Below the pieces are notes generated by a model, which was not told the origin of the DNA, did no database searches, and worked only from the letters and a program-made list of their open reading frames with translations. 64,000 bases of DNA from Paenibacillus prosopidis. Its GTDB lineage: Bacteria > Bacillota > Bacilli > Paenibacillales > Paenibacillaceae. The stretch is taken from the NCBI RefSeq assembly GCF_003337375.1, contig NZ_QPJD01000003.1, forward strand, positions 62,001-126,000, in the 5' to 3' direction. Below, in pieces: positions 1-9,227 of the stretch (position 1 is the stretch's first letter; the number at the start of each line of letters is the position of its first letter). Made by a program: the position numbers and the translations under genes.

Positions 1-2
1 TG

Positions 3-197
3 ACCCGCGGCGTAGAAGTACGGCGGGAAAGTGAGAAGCTGCATATTGACCTTCACATCATTGTAAGCTATGGGACGAAAATTTCCGAGGTAGCGCATAA
101 CATTCAATCCAAGGTGAAATATGTGCTGAATGACGTAATCGGTCTACAAGTGGAGCAAGTCCATATATTTGTTCAAGACGTAAGGGTATCCAAGTAG
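3..197 (+). CDS. yloU: Asp23/Gls24 family protein YloU, C-terminal part
   Basis: Partial gene entering from the left edge; only the last 64 codons are present, ending in TAG at 195-197. The visible translation ends with IVSYGTKISEVAHNIQSKVK followed by a VLNDVIGLQVEQVHIFVQDV stretch, the typical C-terminal half of the alkaline-shock/Gls24 (DUF322) fold: a beta strand with VxYG, then an amphipathic helix and a V-x-V-x-D-V strand. In Bacillus relatives yloU lies directly before the DAK2-domain gene (here 18 nt downstream), which supports the name. Its molecular role is poorly known; family members are linked to cell-envelope stress. Position and motif together make the call secure. Confidence 0.88.
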   Translation, partial: TRGVEVRRESEKLHIDLHIIVSYGTKISEVAHNIQSKVKYVLNDVIGLQVEQVHIFVQDVRVSK

Positions 198-215
198 CAG
201 GAAGGGGAATTTTCG

Positions 216-1988
216 TTGAGTAAGCGCTCTATAAACGGATCTGATTTTGCCGCAATGGCACTGCTCGGGGCGGATTATTTGCAGCGTAACGCAGAGCACG
301 TTAACGCATTAAATGTGTTTCCAGTGCCGGATGGCGATACGGGGACAAATATGAATTTAACGATGACCTCCGGCGTTCGTGAGCTGCGCAGCAAACCGTC
401 CGCAAGCATTGGCAAAGCGACAGAAGCCCTGTCGAAAGGGCTGCTGATGGGGGCGCGGGGCAACTCAGGCGTCATTTTGTCGCAGCTGTTCCGCGGCTTC
501 TCCAGGTCGCTGGCCGGCTTAGAGGAAGCGGGGACAGCACAGCTGGCAGCTGCGCTTCAGCATGGCGTCGATATGGCCTATAAAGCAGTCGTGAAGCCTG
601 TGGAAGGTACGATTTTGACTGTAGCCAAAGAGGCAGCCAAGCACGCAGTGCAATATGCCCGCCGAACGAGCGACGTGTCTGAGCTTATGCGAGAGGTGCA
701 TAAGAAGGCATACGAAGCGCTGCAACGGACGCCGGATTTACTGCCGGTTCTGAAGCAGGTTGGCGTAGTCGATTCGGGCGGACAAGGTCTCGTTTTCATC
801 TATGAAGGCTTTGTACGCAGCTTGTCAGAAACCGATGGTAACGGATATCAAGATCATTATTCGATGCCGTCTGAAGCTGCTCCGCCTGAAGAGGTGGCTG
901 TACCTGCCGCAAAACCGGTTATCCGCAAGCAGGAGCCGTTATCGGCGCAAGCGCGCTTAACGACAGAAGCGATCGAGTTTTTGTATGATATGGAATTTTT
1001 TATCAATCGCACGCTAAGCGGACATACAGGAGCATTTTTTGATGAATCCGCTTACAAACGTGCGTTGGGAAAAGACGGAGACTCGATTCTGGTTATAACG
1101 GAAGAAGATATTATTAAGGTACATGTTCACTCGCGCAAGCCTGGTGATGTGCTTAATCTATCGCTTCCTTACGGCGAGTTGACCGATATTCATATTTTGA
1201 ACATGCGGGAGCAGCATCGTGATTTGCTGGAGAATGAGCATGTTGATGTCAGCACTGCAGACTTCGCAGCGGCTGAGCTGCTGGCAGGGCAAGCTGTTCA
1301 AGGCGTTCCGCCCGGTCAAGTGTTTGAATGGGCTCCATTCGGCATTATCGCGGTCGCCATCGGAGAAGGAATTGAGGATATTTTTCTTGAAAATGACGTG
1401 GATACCGTCCTGTCTGGCGGACAGACGATGAATCCTAGCACGGAAGATTTCGTAAAGGCAATCGAGGCGTTGTCTGCGGAGCACATTTTCATTCTGCCTA
1501 ATAACGGAAATATTATTTTGGCGGCCGAGCAGGCTGCTGAGCTTAGCGAGCGCAATGTTACGGTTATTCCGACTCGAACGATTCCTCAAGGCTTGGCTGC
1601 CGTTCTTGCTTTCAAAGAAGAGGAAACGGCTGACCGCAACGCTGCATGGATGAAAAATGCAGCCGAGCAGGTGCTCTCAGGCCAAGTAACGAAAGCGGTC
1701 AGGGATACAAGCATTGAAGGCGTGGACATTCGTGAGGGCGATTATATCGGCATCAAAGAGAAGACGATCGTCGTTTCAAATGCAAGCTTACAGGAAGCCT
1801 GCCAATCGCTAATCGTCAGCATGCTGGAATCCGGCGGAGACCTGCTTACGATCCTGACCGGCGAGGGTGCTGAAGCAGCAGGTACGGCAACTCTGTGCGA
1901 ATGGATTGCCGAGCAATACCCTGAGCTGGAGCTCGAAGTGCAAAATGGCGGACAACCGCTGTATCCTTATGTGTTTGCAGTGGAATAA
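216..1988 (+). CDS. fakA: Fatty acid kinase catalytic subunit FakA (YloV), DAK2 domain
   Basis: 590 aa. The N-terminal DhaL/DAK2 domain (about residues 10-205) carries FPVPDGDTGTNM at 35-46, whose Asp residues bind Mg and nucleotide, and ARGNSGVILSQLFRG at 81-95. The C-terminal half is the DegV-like/linker part of FakA. The family phosphorylates fatty acids held by a FakB (DegV) carrier, making acyl-phosphate for the PlsX/PlsY route; a DegV gene follows 35 nt downstream, so the pair is probably one functional unit. The start is a TTG at 216 behind an AGGAAGGGGAA ribosome site (199-209); no nearer ATG exists. Older annotation calls this family dihydroxyacetone kinase. Confidence 0.93.
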   Translation: MSKRSINGSDFAAMALLGADYLQRNAEHVNALNVFPVPDGDTGTNMNLTMTSGVRELRSKPSASIGKATEALSKGLLMGARGNSGVILSQLFRGFSRSLAGLEEAGTAQLAAALQHGVDMAYKAVVKPVEGTILTVAKEAAKHAVQYARRTSDVSELMREVHKKAYEALQRTPDLLPVLKQVGVVDSGGQGLVFIYEGFVRSLSETDGNGYQDHYSMPSEAAPPEEVAVPAAKPVIRKQEPLSAQARLTTEAIEFLYDMEFFINRTLSGHTGAFFDESAYKRALGKDGDSILVITEEDIIKVHVHSRKPGDVLNLSLPYGELTDIHILNMREQHRDLLENEHVDVSTADFAAAELLAGQAVQGVPPGQVFEWAPFGIIAVAIGEGIEDIFLENDVDTVLSGGQTMNPSTEDFVKAIEALSAEHIFILPNNGNIILAAEQAAELSERNVTVIPTRTIPQGLAAVLAFKEEETADRNAAWMKNAAEQVLSGQVTKAVRDTSIEGVDIREGDYIGIKEKTIVVSNASLQEACQSLIVSMLESGGDLLTILTGEGAEAAGTATLCEWIAEQYPELELEVQNGGQPLYPYVFAVE

Positions 1989-2023
1989 ATTGCAATCGTT
2001 TTAAAGTTTGGGAGGGATTGATT

Positions 2024-2878
2024 GTGGGGAAGGTCCGAATAGTAACGGATAGTACGGCTGATATTCCGGCTGAGGTCAGAGAGCGACTAGGCATTGAGAT
2101 GGTACCGCTCAAGGTGATCTTTGGACAAGAGACGTACTTGGATGCTGTAACGATTAATTCCGAGCAGTTCTATGAGAAGCTTGCACAGTCAACTGCGCTC
2201 CCTACGACATCGCAGCCATCGCCGCTGGAGTTCGCGGAGGTATACCAGCGATTGCTCGCTGAGGATGCTGAATCGCCGATTATATCGATACATTTGTCCG
2301 CAGCGCTAAGCGGTACGTATCAGTCGGCGGTTATTGCGGAGTCTATGCTTGAGGAACAATCGGATATTACGATTATTGACTCGAAATCAGCGTCCTTCGG
2401 CTTTGGCATGCGTGTCTTAAAAGCGGCTGAAATGGCGCAGGCAGGCGAATCAAAGGAACGGATTCTTGATGAGATCAAGCGTCTTGATGGAGAGCTGAAG
2501 CTGTATTTTCTCGTCGATACGCTCGAATATTTGCAAAAGGGCGGCCGGATCGGCAAAGCTTCAGCATTGATCGGTTCGATCTTGAACATTAAGCCGATTT
2601 TGTCGCTGGATCCAGACGGCGTCGTGCTTGCCGTTGATAAAGTACGCGGTTCAAAAAAAGCGATGGCGCGCATCGTTGAGCTGTTGAAGCATTCATTCGG
2701 CGATGAGCCGGTAGCCATTACGATTGCCTGGACACATGGCGATGATACGGCCATGGAGCTTTGTGAGCTTGTCAAAAATAATTTTAATGTGCAAGAGATC
2801 AGCTACACGACGATCGGAGCCGTTATCGGAACGCATACGGGCCCTGGCACCTCGGCTGTGTTCATGTACAGGCTGTGA
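2024..2878 (+). CDS. DegV family protein (FakB-like fatty acid carrier)
   Basis: 284 aa from GTG at 2024. Opens with VRIVTDSTADIP, and has PTTSQPSP and SGTYQSA, the ligand-pocket motifs of DegV proteins that hold a fatty acid carboxylate. GTG at 2024 is chosen because the GGGAGGG ribosome site ends at 2016, giving 7 nt spacing; an in-frame TTG at 2018 sits only 1 nt from it. It lies between fakA and recG, and its stop codon overlaps a possible GTG of recG. Inferred role: presents exogenous fatty acids to FakA. Which fatty acid it prefers cannot be read from the sequence. Confidence 0.88.
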   Translation: MGKVRIVTDSTADIPAEVRERLGIEMVPLKVIFGQETYLDAVTINSEQFYEKLAQSTALPTTSQPSPLEFAEVYQRLLAEDAESPIISIHLSAALSGTYQSAVIAESMLEEQSDITIIDSKSASFGFGMRVLKAAEMAQAGESKERILDEIKRLDGELKLYFLVDTLEYLQKGGRIGKASALIGSILNIKPILSLDPDGVVLAVDKVRGSKKAMARIVELLKHSFGDEPVAITIAWTHGDDTAMELCELVKNNFNVQEISYTTIGAVIGTHTGPGTSAVFMYRL

Positions 2879-2886
2879 GGGATAAT

Positions 2887-4941
2887 ATGATGACGCTGGA
2901 TCAATTTTCCGTACGGCAAATCAAAGGCGTGAGCGCTCCTAAGGAACAAGAGCTTCACGCCTTTGGCGTGCAAACGGTAGCAGATTTGCTTGATTATTTT
3001 CCGTTTCGTTACGAGGATTACCGGATTCGCGAGCTCACGGACGTGAAGGAAGGCGAGAAGGTGACCGTGCTGGGACATGTCAGGGGCGTACCTGTCTTGC
3101 AGCGTTACGGCAAGAGCAAGTCGAGATTGACATGCAAGGTTGAAGTCGGGCATTGGCTAGTGACCGCGGTATGGTTCAACCGTCATTTTCTGCAGGACCA
3201 ACTGGTGCCGGGCCGTGAAATTATGCTGACCGGTAAATGGGAGCAGCAGCGGCTGCAGATTACCGTATCGGACTCGGAGTTCCCGGGCAGCGGCAATGCG
3301 GCTAAGTCCGGAACGCTCCAACCGGTTTATTCGGTTGGCGGAAGCATTACGCAGCCGTGGATGCGGAAGACGGTGCGCCAAGCCTTAACGCAATATGGGG
3401 CGATGATTGAAGAGGTGCTGCCGCATGAGCTTGTCCAGCAGCATGAGCTGATGGCTAGACGCGATGCGGTGCATCGCATTCATTTGCCGGATGATACGAA
3501 AGAGGGACAAGCGGCCCGCAAGCGTCTGGTGTACGAAGAGCTCTTTTTGTTTCAGCTTAAGCTTCAGGCTTATCGCGCACTTAACCGTAAACGCAACGAC
3601 GGGATCGCGCATCGTATCGAAAGTGAAACGATTCGCCAATTCGCCGCAAAGCTGCCATTCGAGCTGACGGATGCACAGAAGAAGGTTGTCAATGAAATTT
3701 TGACCGATATGCGCAGGCCCTCCTGCATGAACCGGCTGCTGCAGGGTGACGTTGGTTCCGGCAAAACGGTTGTTGCGGCCATTGCGTTGTATGCGGCAGT
3801 CAAATCCGGCCATCAAGGAGCGCTTATGGTGCCGACCGAAATACTGGCCGATCAGCATATGCGGTCGCTGCAAAGGCTGTATGCTGACATGGGCATCGAG
3901 GTTGGTTTGTTGACCGGGAGCTTGACTGAGCGCAAGCGGCGCGATGTGCTTGCCGGTCTTCAAATGGGAATGATCGATATCGTGGTTGGTACGCATGCGC
4001 TCATTCAGGACGATGTTTTTTTCCGCAGCCTTGGGCTCGTCGTCGTCGATGAACAGCATCGTTTCGGCGTCAATCAACGAAGCGTGCTCCGCCGCAAGGG
4101 GATGAATCCCGATGTCCTTACGATGACTGCCACACCAATTCCAAGGACGATGGCGATTACCGCTTTCGGCGATATGGACGTATCGACAATCCGGGAGCGG
4201 CCGCACGGGCGTAAGCCAATTAAGACGTATTGGGTAAAGCATAGCATGATGGAGCGCGTACTTGCGTTTATTCGTAAAGAGGTTAGCAAAGGCCGTCAAG
4301 CATACATTATCTGCCCTCTAATCGAGGAGTCCGAGAAGCTCGATGTGCAAAATGCGATTGATCTCTACGTGCAAACGCAGCAATCCTTTCCCGATCTTCA
4401 GATCGGCTTGCTGCATGGCCGGCTGTCCGCCTCCGAGAAGGAAAGCGTAATGGCTGCCTTCGGGGCAAATGATACTCAGGTGCTTGTCGCCACTACCGTC
4501 GTAGAGGTTGGTGTGGACGTTCCGAATGCGACGCTCATGATTATTATGGATGCGGAACGATTCGGCTTATCGCAGCTGCATCAGCTTCGCGGCCGGGTCG
4601 GTCGGGGCGAGCATCAATCGCATTGTATTTTGGTAGCAGATCCGAAGTCGGAAACCGGGCGAGAACGGATGAAGGTTATGACGGATACGGACGATGGCTT
4701 TGAGGTAGCGCGGCGCGACCTGGAGCTGCGCGGACCGGGTGATTTTTTTGGCACAAAGCAAAGCGGTCTGCCTGAGTTTCGGCTTGCGGATATGGTCGCC
4801 GACTATGAGGTGCTGGAGCTTGCCCGCGACGATGCAGCTGCATTAACGGAGCGGGACGATTTCTGGTCGAATGAGTCCTATGTAAGAGTACGCAATGTGC
4901 TGCAGAAGGATCAAATTTTTCAAGGAGAGCAGCTGGACTAG
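2887..4941 (+). CDS. recG: ATP-dependent DNA helicase RecG
   Basis: 684 aa, normal length for RecG. N-terminal OB/wedge domain (about residues 1-240) recognises branched DNA; the helicase core follows with Walker A GDVGSGKT, DEQH box (VVVDEQHRFG), motif III TATPIPRT and the arginine-finger motif GRVGRG. RecG reverses stalled replication forks and branch-migrates Holliday junctions. The ATG at 2887 (followed by a second ATG) has a GAGGG site at 2877-2881 with 5 nt spacing; a GTG at 2875 overlapping the degV stop is possible but has a poorer site. Probably co-transcribed with fakA and the degV gene. Confidence 0.97.
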   Translation: MMTLDQFSVRQIKGVSAPKEQELHAFGVQTVADLLDYFPFRYEDYRIRELTDVKEGEKVTVLGHVRGVPVLQRYGKSKSRLTCKVEVGHWLVTAVWFNRHFLQDQLVPGREIMLTGKWEQQRLQITVSDSEFPGSGNAAKSGTLQPVYSVGGSITQPWMRKTVRQALTQYGAMIEEVLPHELVQQHELMARRDAVHRIHLPDDTKEGQAARKRLVYEELFLFQLKLQAYRALNRKRNDGIAHRIESETIRQFAAKLPFELTDAQKKVVNEILTDMRRPSCMNRLLQGDVGSGKTVVAAIALYAAVKSGHQGALMVPTEILADQHMRSLQRLYADMGIEVGLLTGSLTERKRRDVLAGLQMGMIDIVVGTHALIQDDVFFRSLGLVVVDEQHRFGVNQRSVLRRKGMNPDVLTMTATPIPRTMAITAFGDMDVSTIRERPHGRKPIKTYWVKHSMMERVLAFIRKEVSKGRQAYIICPLIEESEKLDVQNAIDLYVQTQQSFPDLQIGLLHGRLSASEKESVMAAFGANDTQVLVATTVVEVGVDVPNATLMIIMDAERFGLSQLHQLRGRVGRGEHQSHCILVADPKSETGRERMKVMTDTDDGFEVARRDLELRGPGDFFGTKQSGLPEFRLADMVADYEVLELARDDAAALTERDDFWSNESYVRVRNVLQKDQIFQGEQLD

Positions 4942-5006
4942 GCAATTATTACCTCCGGGCGGCATATAGTTTAAAGATGGGACTGCCGGATGGAGGTGTC
5001 TGGACC

Positions 5007-5294
5007 ATGAGTTACCAAAAGTACGGCATTCGGCCGCAGCTGGTCGAACGTGTCAAATTTAAATTAAAAAACCCTGTCATGAAGGACCGGATGCGGGAGC
5101 TGCTCGGTAATGTGACAAAGTATGATTTGCAGGACCGCCCTAAGGTGAGGAAGCTTGTTAAAGCGGCAGCCGTGATTTTGCAGGAGCAGCTTACGGATAC
5201 GCAGGAGGAACAGATCGTGGCCTTCGTTATGGGGCAAAAAATTGATCCCAACAACACGTTTCACTTGCTGAAGCTGTGGGGAATGTTTCGCTGA
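5007..5294 (+). CDS. spoVIF: Stage VI sporulation protein F
   Basis: 95 aa, basic, no signal peptide or membrane segment. The run KLKNPVMKDRMRELLGNVTK and the ending KIDPNNTFHLLKLWGMFR match the SpoVIF family, needed in Bacillus for proper coat assembly and spore resistance. ATG at 5007 follows GGAGGTG at 4992-4998. A terminator overlaps its stop codon. It sits alone between recG and a convergent SRAP gene; a CATATAGTT element near 4966 could be part of a sporulation promoter but is too weak to call. Confidence 0.85.
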   Translation: MSYQKYGIRPQLVERVKFKLKNPVMKDRMRELLGNVTKYDLQDRPKVRKLVKAAAVILQEQLTDTQEEQIVAFVMGQKIDPNNTFHLLKLWGMFR

Positions 5295-5319
5295 CCGTTT
5301 TAGGTCGGCGATTTTTTTT
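5289..5319 (+). terminator. Intrinsic terminator of spoVIF
   Basis: CGCTGACC (5289-5296), 6-nt loop, GGTCGGCG (5303-5310), then A and eight T (5312-5319). The 8-bp stem has one G-T wobble and includes the spoVIF stop codon. Confidence 0.85.
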
Positions 5320-5329
5320 GCCCACGTAC

Positions 5330-6025
5330 TTACCATAGCCCCAATTGCTCATCTGCTGTAAACGGCTCAATTAACGAGGAGTCGTCGTTGCGTACATTGC
5401 CTACTGCTGAGGAAACCGGATAAGCTTCGAGCTCATCCGGGTTATATGGGCGAAGGAGTGGAGCGAGCGCGTCTGATTCGCTGATCATGCGATTCAGCCA
5501 GAGCGACTCGTCCTCCGGCCGTAAAATGACCGGCATCCGGTCATGAATCTGCGCGACCAGGTCATTCGGTGTCGTTGTTAGTATGGTACAGCTGTTTATT
5601 TTGGTTCCATCCGGGGAAACCCATGTTTCGTACAGACCAGCCATACTAAATAAAGCGCGGCTCTTAAGCACAACCCGCATCGGCTGCTTGCCGCGCGCCG
5701 TCGTTTTCCATTCATAAAAGCCGTCTGCAGGAATAAGGCAGCGCTTGCGGCGAAGCGGCTGTTGAAAAGCGGGCTTGGACGCTGCCGTCTCCGCGCGCGC
5801 GTTGAGCATCATGAAGCCGATCTTCGGATCGTCGGCCCATGGCGGAATAAGTCCCCACTTCAGTTCCCCAAGCCGGTTGCTATGCCCGTCATTAATAATC
5901 GCGAACACTTGCTGACTTGGTGCTACGTTATATTTGGGACGGTGGAACGGCACCATTGTCTCTCCGATCATATATCTGACCATCAGCTCCTCCAGCGTTA
6001 CGGTGAGCGTATATCTTCCGCACAT
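5330..6025 (-). CDS. SOS response-associated peptidase (SRAP/YedK/HMCES family)
   Basis: 231 aa. Starts MCGRYT, so Cys2 becomes the N-terminal catalytic residue after Met removal, as in YedK/HMCES. Other active-site motifs are visible: YNVAPSQ, NARAETA (Asn), RCLIPADGFYEW (Glu) and IHDRMPVIL (His). The family caps abasic sites in single-stranded DNA through a thiazolidine link to Cys2 and has autoproteolytic activity. The start was set at the Met before Cys2 (GGAGG 8 nt upstream on the minus strand), not at an upstream in-frame Met. Convergent with spoVIF. Despite the family name I see no LexA box upstream. Confidence 0.95.
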   Translation of the reverse strand: MCGRYTLTVTLEELMVRYMIGETMVPFHRPKYNVAPSQQVFAIINDGHSNRLGELKWGLIPPWADDPKIGFMMLNARAETAASKPAFQQPLRRKRCLIPADGFYEWKTTARGKQPMRVVLKSRALFSMAGLYETWVSPDGTKINSCTILTTTPNDLVAQIHDRMPVILRPEDESLWLNRMISESDALAPLLRPYNPDELEAYPVSSAVGNVRNDDSSLIEPFTADEQLGLW

Positions 6026-6055
6026 TGCATCTGCCTCCAATGCTTGTTTTGCTCT

Positions 6056-6061
6056 ATTATA
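6056..6061 (-). promoter_or_regulatory. Possible -10 element of the SRAP gene
   Basis: Minus-strand TATAAT about 30 nt upstream of the SRAP start codon. No clear -35 is visible at 16-18 bp, so the promoter is tentative. Confidence 0.35.
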
Positions 6062-6197
6062 CAACGCGGATGCATGTAGTGCATACGCTGCATGTCCGGT
6101 ATGAGAGGCCTCAATATGGAGGATACTGGTTCATATAGGTTGAGAATGGCATTTTATCTTGCGCAAGGGGCACGATGTCGAATAAGGAGCGCTGACG

Positions 6198-7490
6198 ATG
6201 GAGGAAAAGAATGGATTACGCATACAGCGCCGTTCATTGGGCTATTGGCTGCGACAGCTGATCGCGCTGCCTGGCGCAGCGCTAGCTTATGCGTTAGGGA
6301 AGTGGGGAGCCATGAGCGCATCACATGCGATGATTGCGGAGGCGATGCCGCTGCAGCTGTCATCCTCCGCTGTAGGAAAGCTTATGTCAGCATGGTCGAA
6401 GCCGTCCGCTTCTTCTGATGCAGGCGGCGCCGGAGGCTGGAGCGGGGTGGAGTTGATGATCATCGAGCGGATTCGCACGGAGACAACTGCATGCAACCGC
6501 AACAATGTGACGCGTACGGAAGCATATCGGTCTGTATATTTCCGCATGCCGGAGCTGCATTGGGCGCTGCTTGCGCATATGGTATCGCGCAATGGCGGAT
6601 GGAATATGACGGATTTGCAGGGGGAGTGGCTTCCTTGGCTGCTTCGAAAGGAGCAGCAGGAAGGGGTGTTCCGCTTTTTGGAGCAGGCGAACGCGCTAAT
6701 TTTTCAAGATGCTTATCCGCAGCTGCTGCTGTACGAATGGAGCCGCCGCGAGGGAAGAAGCTTGTTTCATTTGCTGCCGGCATTTGGCGTTTCGTCGTTT
6801 ATGACGCCGGTCTGGAAGTTATTTTGGCGCGATCGTGATCCGGTACCGCTGACGGTTGCGTTAATTGTGAACGAGCAGCATTATATTGAGCAGCGCGTCG
6901 TGCAGCATCCGTATTACCGAGAGAAAGTGCTCGATACGCTGTTTTTTGGGCTGCAGTCGCTGCTGCAGCTGAACGGCGTTATTTTTCCATATGGGAGAGG
7001 GCAGGGAAAAGGCGAAAGTTTAGAGACGCTGAGGCTTTCTGGACTTATTATGGAGCGGTTCGAGCAATTGAAGGAACGAATTGAATTTGGTAAGCGGCTG
7101 TACGCGATGCTGTTCGGCATTCCGCGCGTATTTGATGGAGCCAGAAGCTTTGCCGGCGCCGTTAAGCATACGGGATCACGGGCGGATTACGCTCCGCACT
7201 TGTTCGCACGCGTACGCCGGCAGCCGCCGCAGACCGTCTATGTGGAACGGCTGCTAGGCGGACGTTTGAAGCCCGGGGCGGAGCCGCTTTACAGTCCGGA
7301 GCTCAGCGCTGCTTGGGGTGACCAGTCCTTGGAGCCGCCGGAGCCCGGCGATTGGTTTCGTTCTGCAGCCGATGTGGCGCCGTACTTTCAAAAGCTGCCG
7401 CTGCCGCATGCTTTTGAAATTACGAATGAATACGGGCTTATGCTGAACAAGATTGAACTGGCGGTGCTTGCTGTTCAGCGGAACAAATAA
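6198..7490 (+). CDS. DUF2515 family protein (YppC-like)
   Basis: 430 aa. The central region with TRTEAYRSVYFRMPELHWAL, HMVSRNGGWNMTDL and LLPAFGVSSFMTPVWKLFW is the DUF2515 signature (Bacillus YppC). No signal peptide; one hydrophobic stretch near residues 20-35 could touch the membrane. Function unknown. ATG at 6198 has AAGGAGC 7 nt upstream. Divergent from the SRAP gene and convergent with the polymerase cassette; not obviously part of an operon. Confidence 0.8.
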   Translation: MEEKNGLRIQRRSLGYWLRQLIALPGAALAYALGKWGAMSASHAMIAEAMPLQLSSSAVGKLMSAWSKPSASSDAGGAGGWSGVELMIIERIRTETTACNRNNVTRTEAYRSVYFRMPELHWALLAHMVSRNGGWNMTDLQGEWLPWLLRKEQQEGVFRFLEQANALIFQDAYPQLLLYEWSRREGRSLFHLLPAFGVSSFMTPVWKLFWRDRDPVPLTVALIVNEQHYIEQRVVQHPYYREKVLDTLFFGLQSLLQLNGVIFPYGRGQGKGESLETLRLSGLIMERFEQLKERIEFGKRLYAMLFGIPRVFDGARSFAGAVKHTGSRADYAPHLFARVRRQPPQTVYVERLLGGRLKPGAEPLYSPELSAAWGDQSLEPPEPGDWFRSAADVAPYFQKLPLPHAFEITNEYGLMLNKIELAVLAVQRNK

Positions 7491-7641
7491 GAAAATGACT
7501 TAATTGGGGCGTATAGGCCCTTCGCCCGGACAAGATGAACAGGTAGAGCTCCCTCTATTATTCCTGTTATTCGAGTCTGGTTTAAAGGTAGCAGGAGGTA
7601 TTCCAGTTCGCATTATCAAATACTTGCGCCGATGAGGGCAG

Positions 7642-7965
7642 TTAATCCAGCAGTGCCCCTTCAATGTCCCTAATGGAGAACCATTCGCCGTCCACCATGA
7701 AGCGGCCTTTCATCTGGTCGACCCGATCCACGATCCCGATGACGGTCAGCTCCTCGACCGGATGGAACAGCCGGAGCGTGATTTGATGGCGCTGCTGCAG
7801 CGACTCTGCGACGGACCGCGCTACATGTTCCCACTCCTGCTCATCAAGCTCAACGCGCTGCCGCTGCCGCAAAGCGTTCTCGTGTTCATTAATAGCGGCC
7901 TTGTGCTCGGGCAGCATCATGCGGCTCGATTCCCAAAGCCCGTTTCCTTCAAGCTTCTTTCTCAT
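7642..7965 (-). CDS. YolD-like family protein
   Basis: 107 aa. Opens MRKKLEGNGLWESSRMMLPEHK and contains QITLRLFHPVEELTVIGIVDRVD, the YolD-like pattern. YolD proteins are encoded next to UvrX/YqjW polymerases and are thought to be functional partners, replacing UmuD-type subunits in Gram-positives. Its ATG overlaps the stop of the polymerase gene as ATGA (7962-7965), so translation is probably coupled. Third gene of the LexA-box cassette. Confidence 0.88.
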   Translation of the reverse strand: MRKKLEGNGLWESSRMMLPEHKAAINEHENALRQRQRVELDEQEWEHVARSVAESLQQRHQITLRLFHPVEELTVIGIVDRVDQMKGRFMVDGEWFSIRDIEGALLD

Positions 7966-9227
7966 TTGTAATGTCCTCCGATCTTCTCAGAGCGGTGCCG
8001 GGCCTGCCCGGCGTCAGTTATCGAAACCGCTCTTAAAATAATGGCATCTCCGTACTTCTGCTTGATGGCATCCGTCGCCCGTTCAAGCGCCATCGTTTTC
8101 TCGCGATTCGGGTCAAACAAAGAAAGCTGATATTCATCATCAGCCGAAAATTGCGAAAGGCTGACGCCAACCTTTCGAACGGGATGGCCGTCCCAGTGCC
8201 GCTTCAAAAGCTCGACGGCAGCGCGGTAAACCTGATTGGTGACATTGGTCGGATCGTCCATTTTCATTTGGCGGCTAAAGCCGGTAGGGCGGTCATAGTC
8301 GGCTCCCATACAGCCCACCGAAACGACATGCCCCATATATCCTTTGCCGCGGCAGCGCTGGCAAACAAGCTCCGTGAGCTCGAGAAGAACAACCTTGATC
8401 TCATCGAGCTTTCCATAATCGCGCGGCAGCGTCATCATATGTCCTACAGCCTTGGGGGCAATCTGATGCGTCCCCGGCGTGACGGGGCTATCATCGATTC
8501 CGTTCGCAATACGCCAGTACAGCTCGGCGTTGATATCGGAGTTTTTGCCGAATTTGCGGCGCATCATCATCTTAAGCTTCTCCAGCGGCGTCTCTGCGAG
8601 CTGGCCGATCGTCTCCATCCCCATCGCATTAAAATGACGCGTCATGCGGCTGCCGACCATAAACATTTTGCTGATAGGCAATGTCCAGAGCGTCTCGTGA
8701 AGCTTATCCTTGGATAGGATATAAATGCCTGAACCGTTTTTCTTCGCGTAGTTGTCGCAGGCCGTCTTCGCCAAAATTTTATTTTCGGCAATGCCGAAGC
8801 GGGTATACACCCCGAGCTCTTCCTGGATGCGCGTCTGAATCATTCTTGCAAGCTCCTCCGGCGAACCATATAAATGCAGCGAACCGGTCACATCGAGAAA
8901 TTGCTCGTCGATCGAATAGGGCTCAACCAAATCGGTATACGATTGATAAATGCGGGTAATTATCATAGAGATGTCGATATACAGCTGCATCCGCGGCTTA
9001 ATGATCACTAAATTCGGACATTTCGCGAGCGAATCGCCAATTCTCTCCGCTGTCGTTACACCGAAGGATTTGGCGATCGGACAGGCGGCAAGAATAATGC
9101 CGGACCTGCGTTCGGGGTCGCCCGCAACAACAACCGGCAGATTCCGATACTCGGGATGCTCCGCCTTTTCCACGGATGCGTAAAACGATTGGCAATCGGC
9201 GAGCAGAATTACTTTGTTAAGAGACAT
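7962..9227 (-). CDS. Y-family DNA polymerase (UvrX/YqjW type)
   Basis: 421 aa. Palm motifs LADCQSFYASVE at the N-terminus and YSIDEQFLDVTG near residue 103 supply the metal-binding Asp/Glu residues of translesion polymerases; little finger and C-terminal basic tail follow. The Gln after the first Asp-Cys and the SIDEQF variant are typical of the UvrX/YqjW group rather than housekeeping DinB. Expected role: error-prone bypass of lesions during the SOS response. It overlaps the upstream mini-WYL gene by 11 nt and the downstream YolD gene by 4 nt, so all three form one tight operon behind three LexA boxes. Confidence 0.93.
   Translation of the reverse strand: MSLNKVILLADCQSFYASVEKAEHPEYRNLPVVVAGDPERRSGIILAACPIAKSFGVTTAERIGDSLAKCPNLVIIKPRMQLYIDISMIITRIYQSYTDLVEPYSIDEQFLDVTGSLHLYGSPEELARMIQTRIQEELGVYTRFGIAENKILAKTACDNYAKKNGSGIYILSKDKLHETLWTLPISKMFMVGSRMTRHFNAMGMETIGQLAETPLEKLKMMMRRKFGKNSDINAELYWRIANGIDDSPVTPGTHQIAPKAVGHMMTLPRDYGKLDEIKVVLLELTELVCQRCRGKGYMGHVVSVGCMGADYDRPTGFSRQMKMDDPTNVTNQVYRAAVELLKRHWDGHPVRKVGVSLSQFSADDEYQLSLFDPNREKTMALERATDAIKQKYGDAIILRAVSITDAGQARHRSEKIGGHYK

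Noticed and set aside
3385..4299. A 304-codon open frame antisense to recG
   Set aside because: Lies wholly inside recG, rich in Arg/His as expected of a reverse-frame shadow, no ribosome site or domain.
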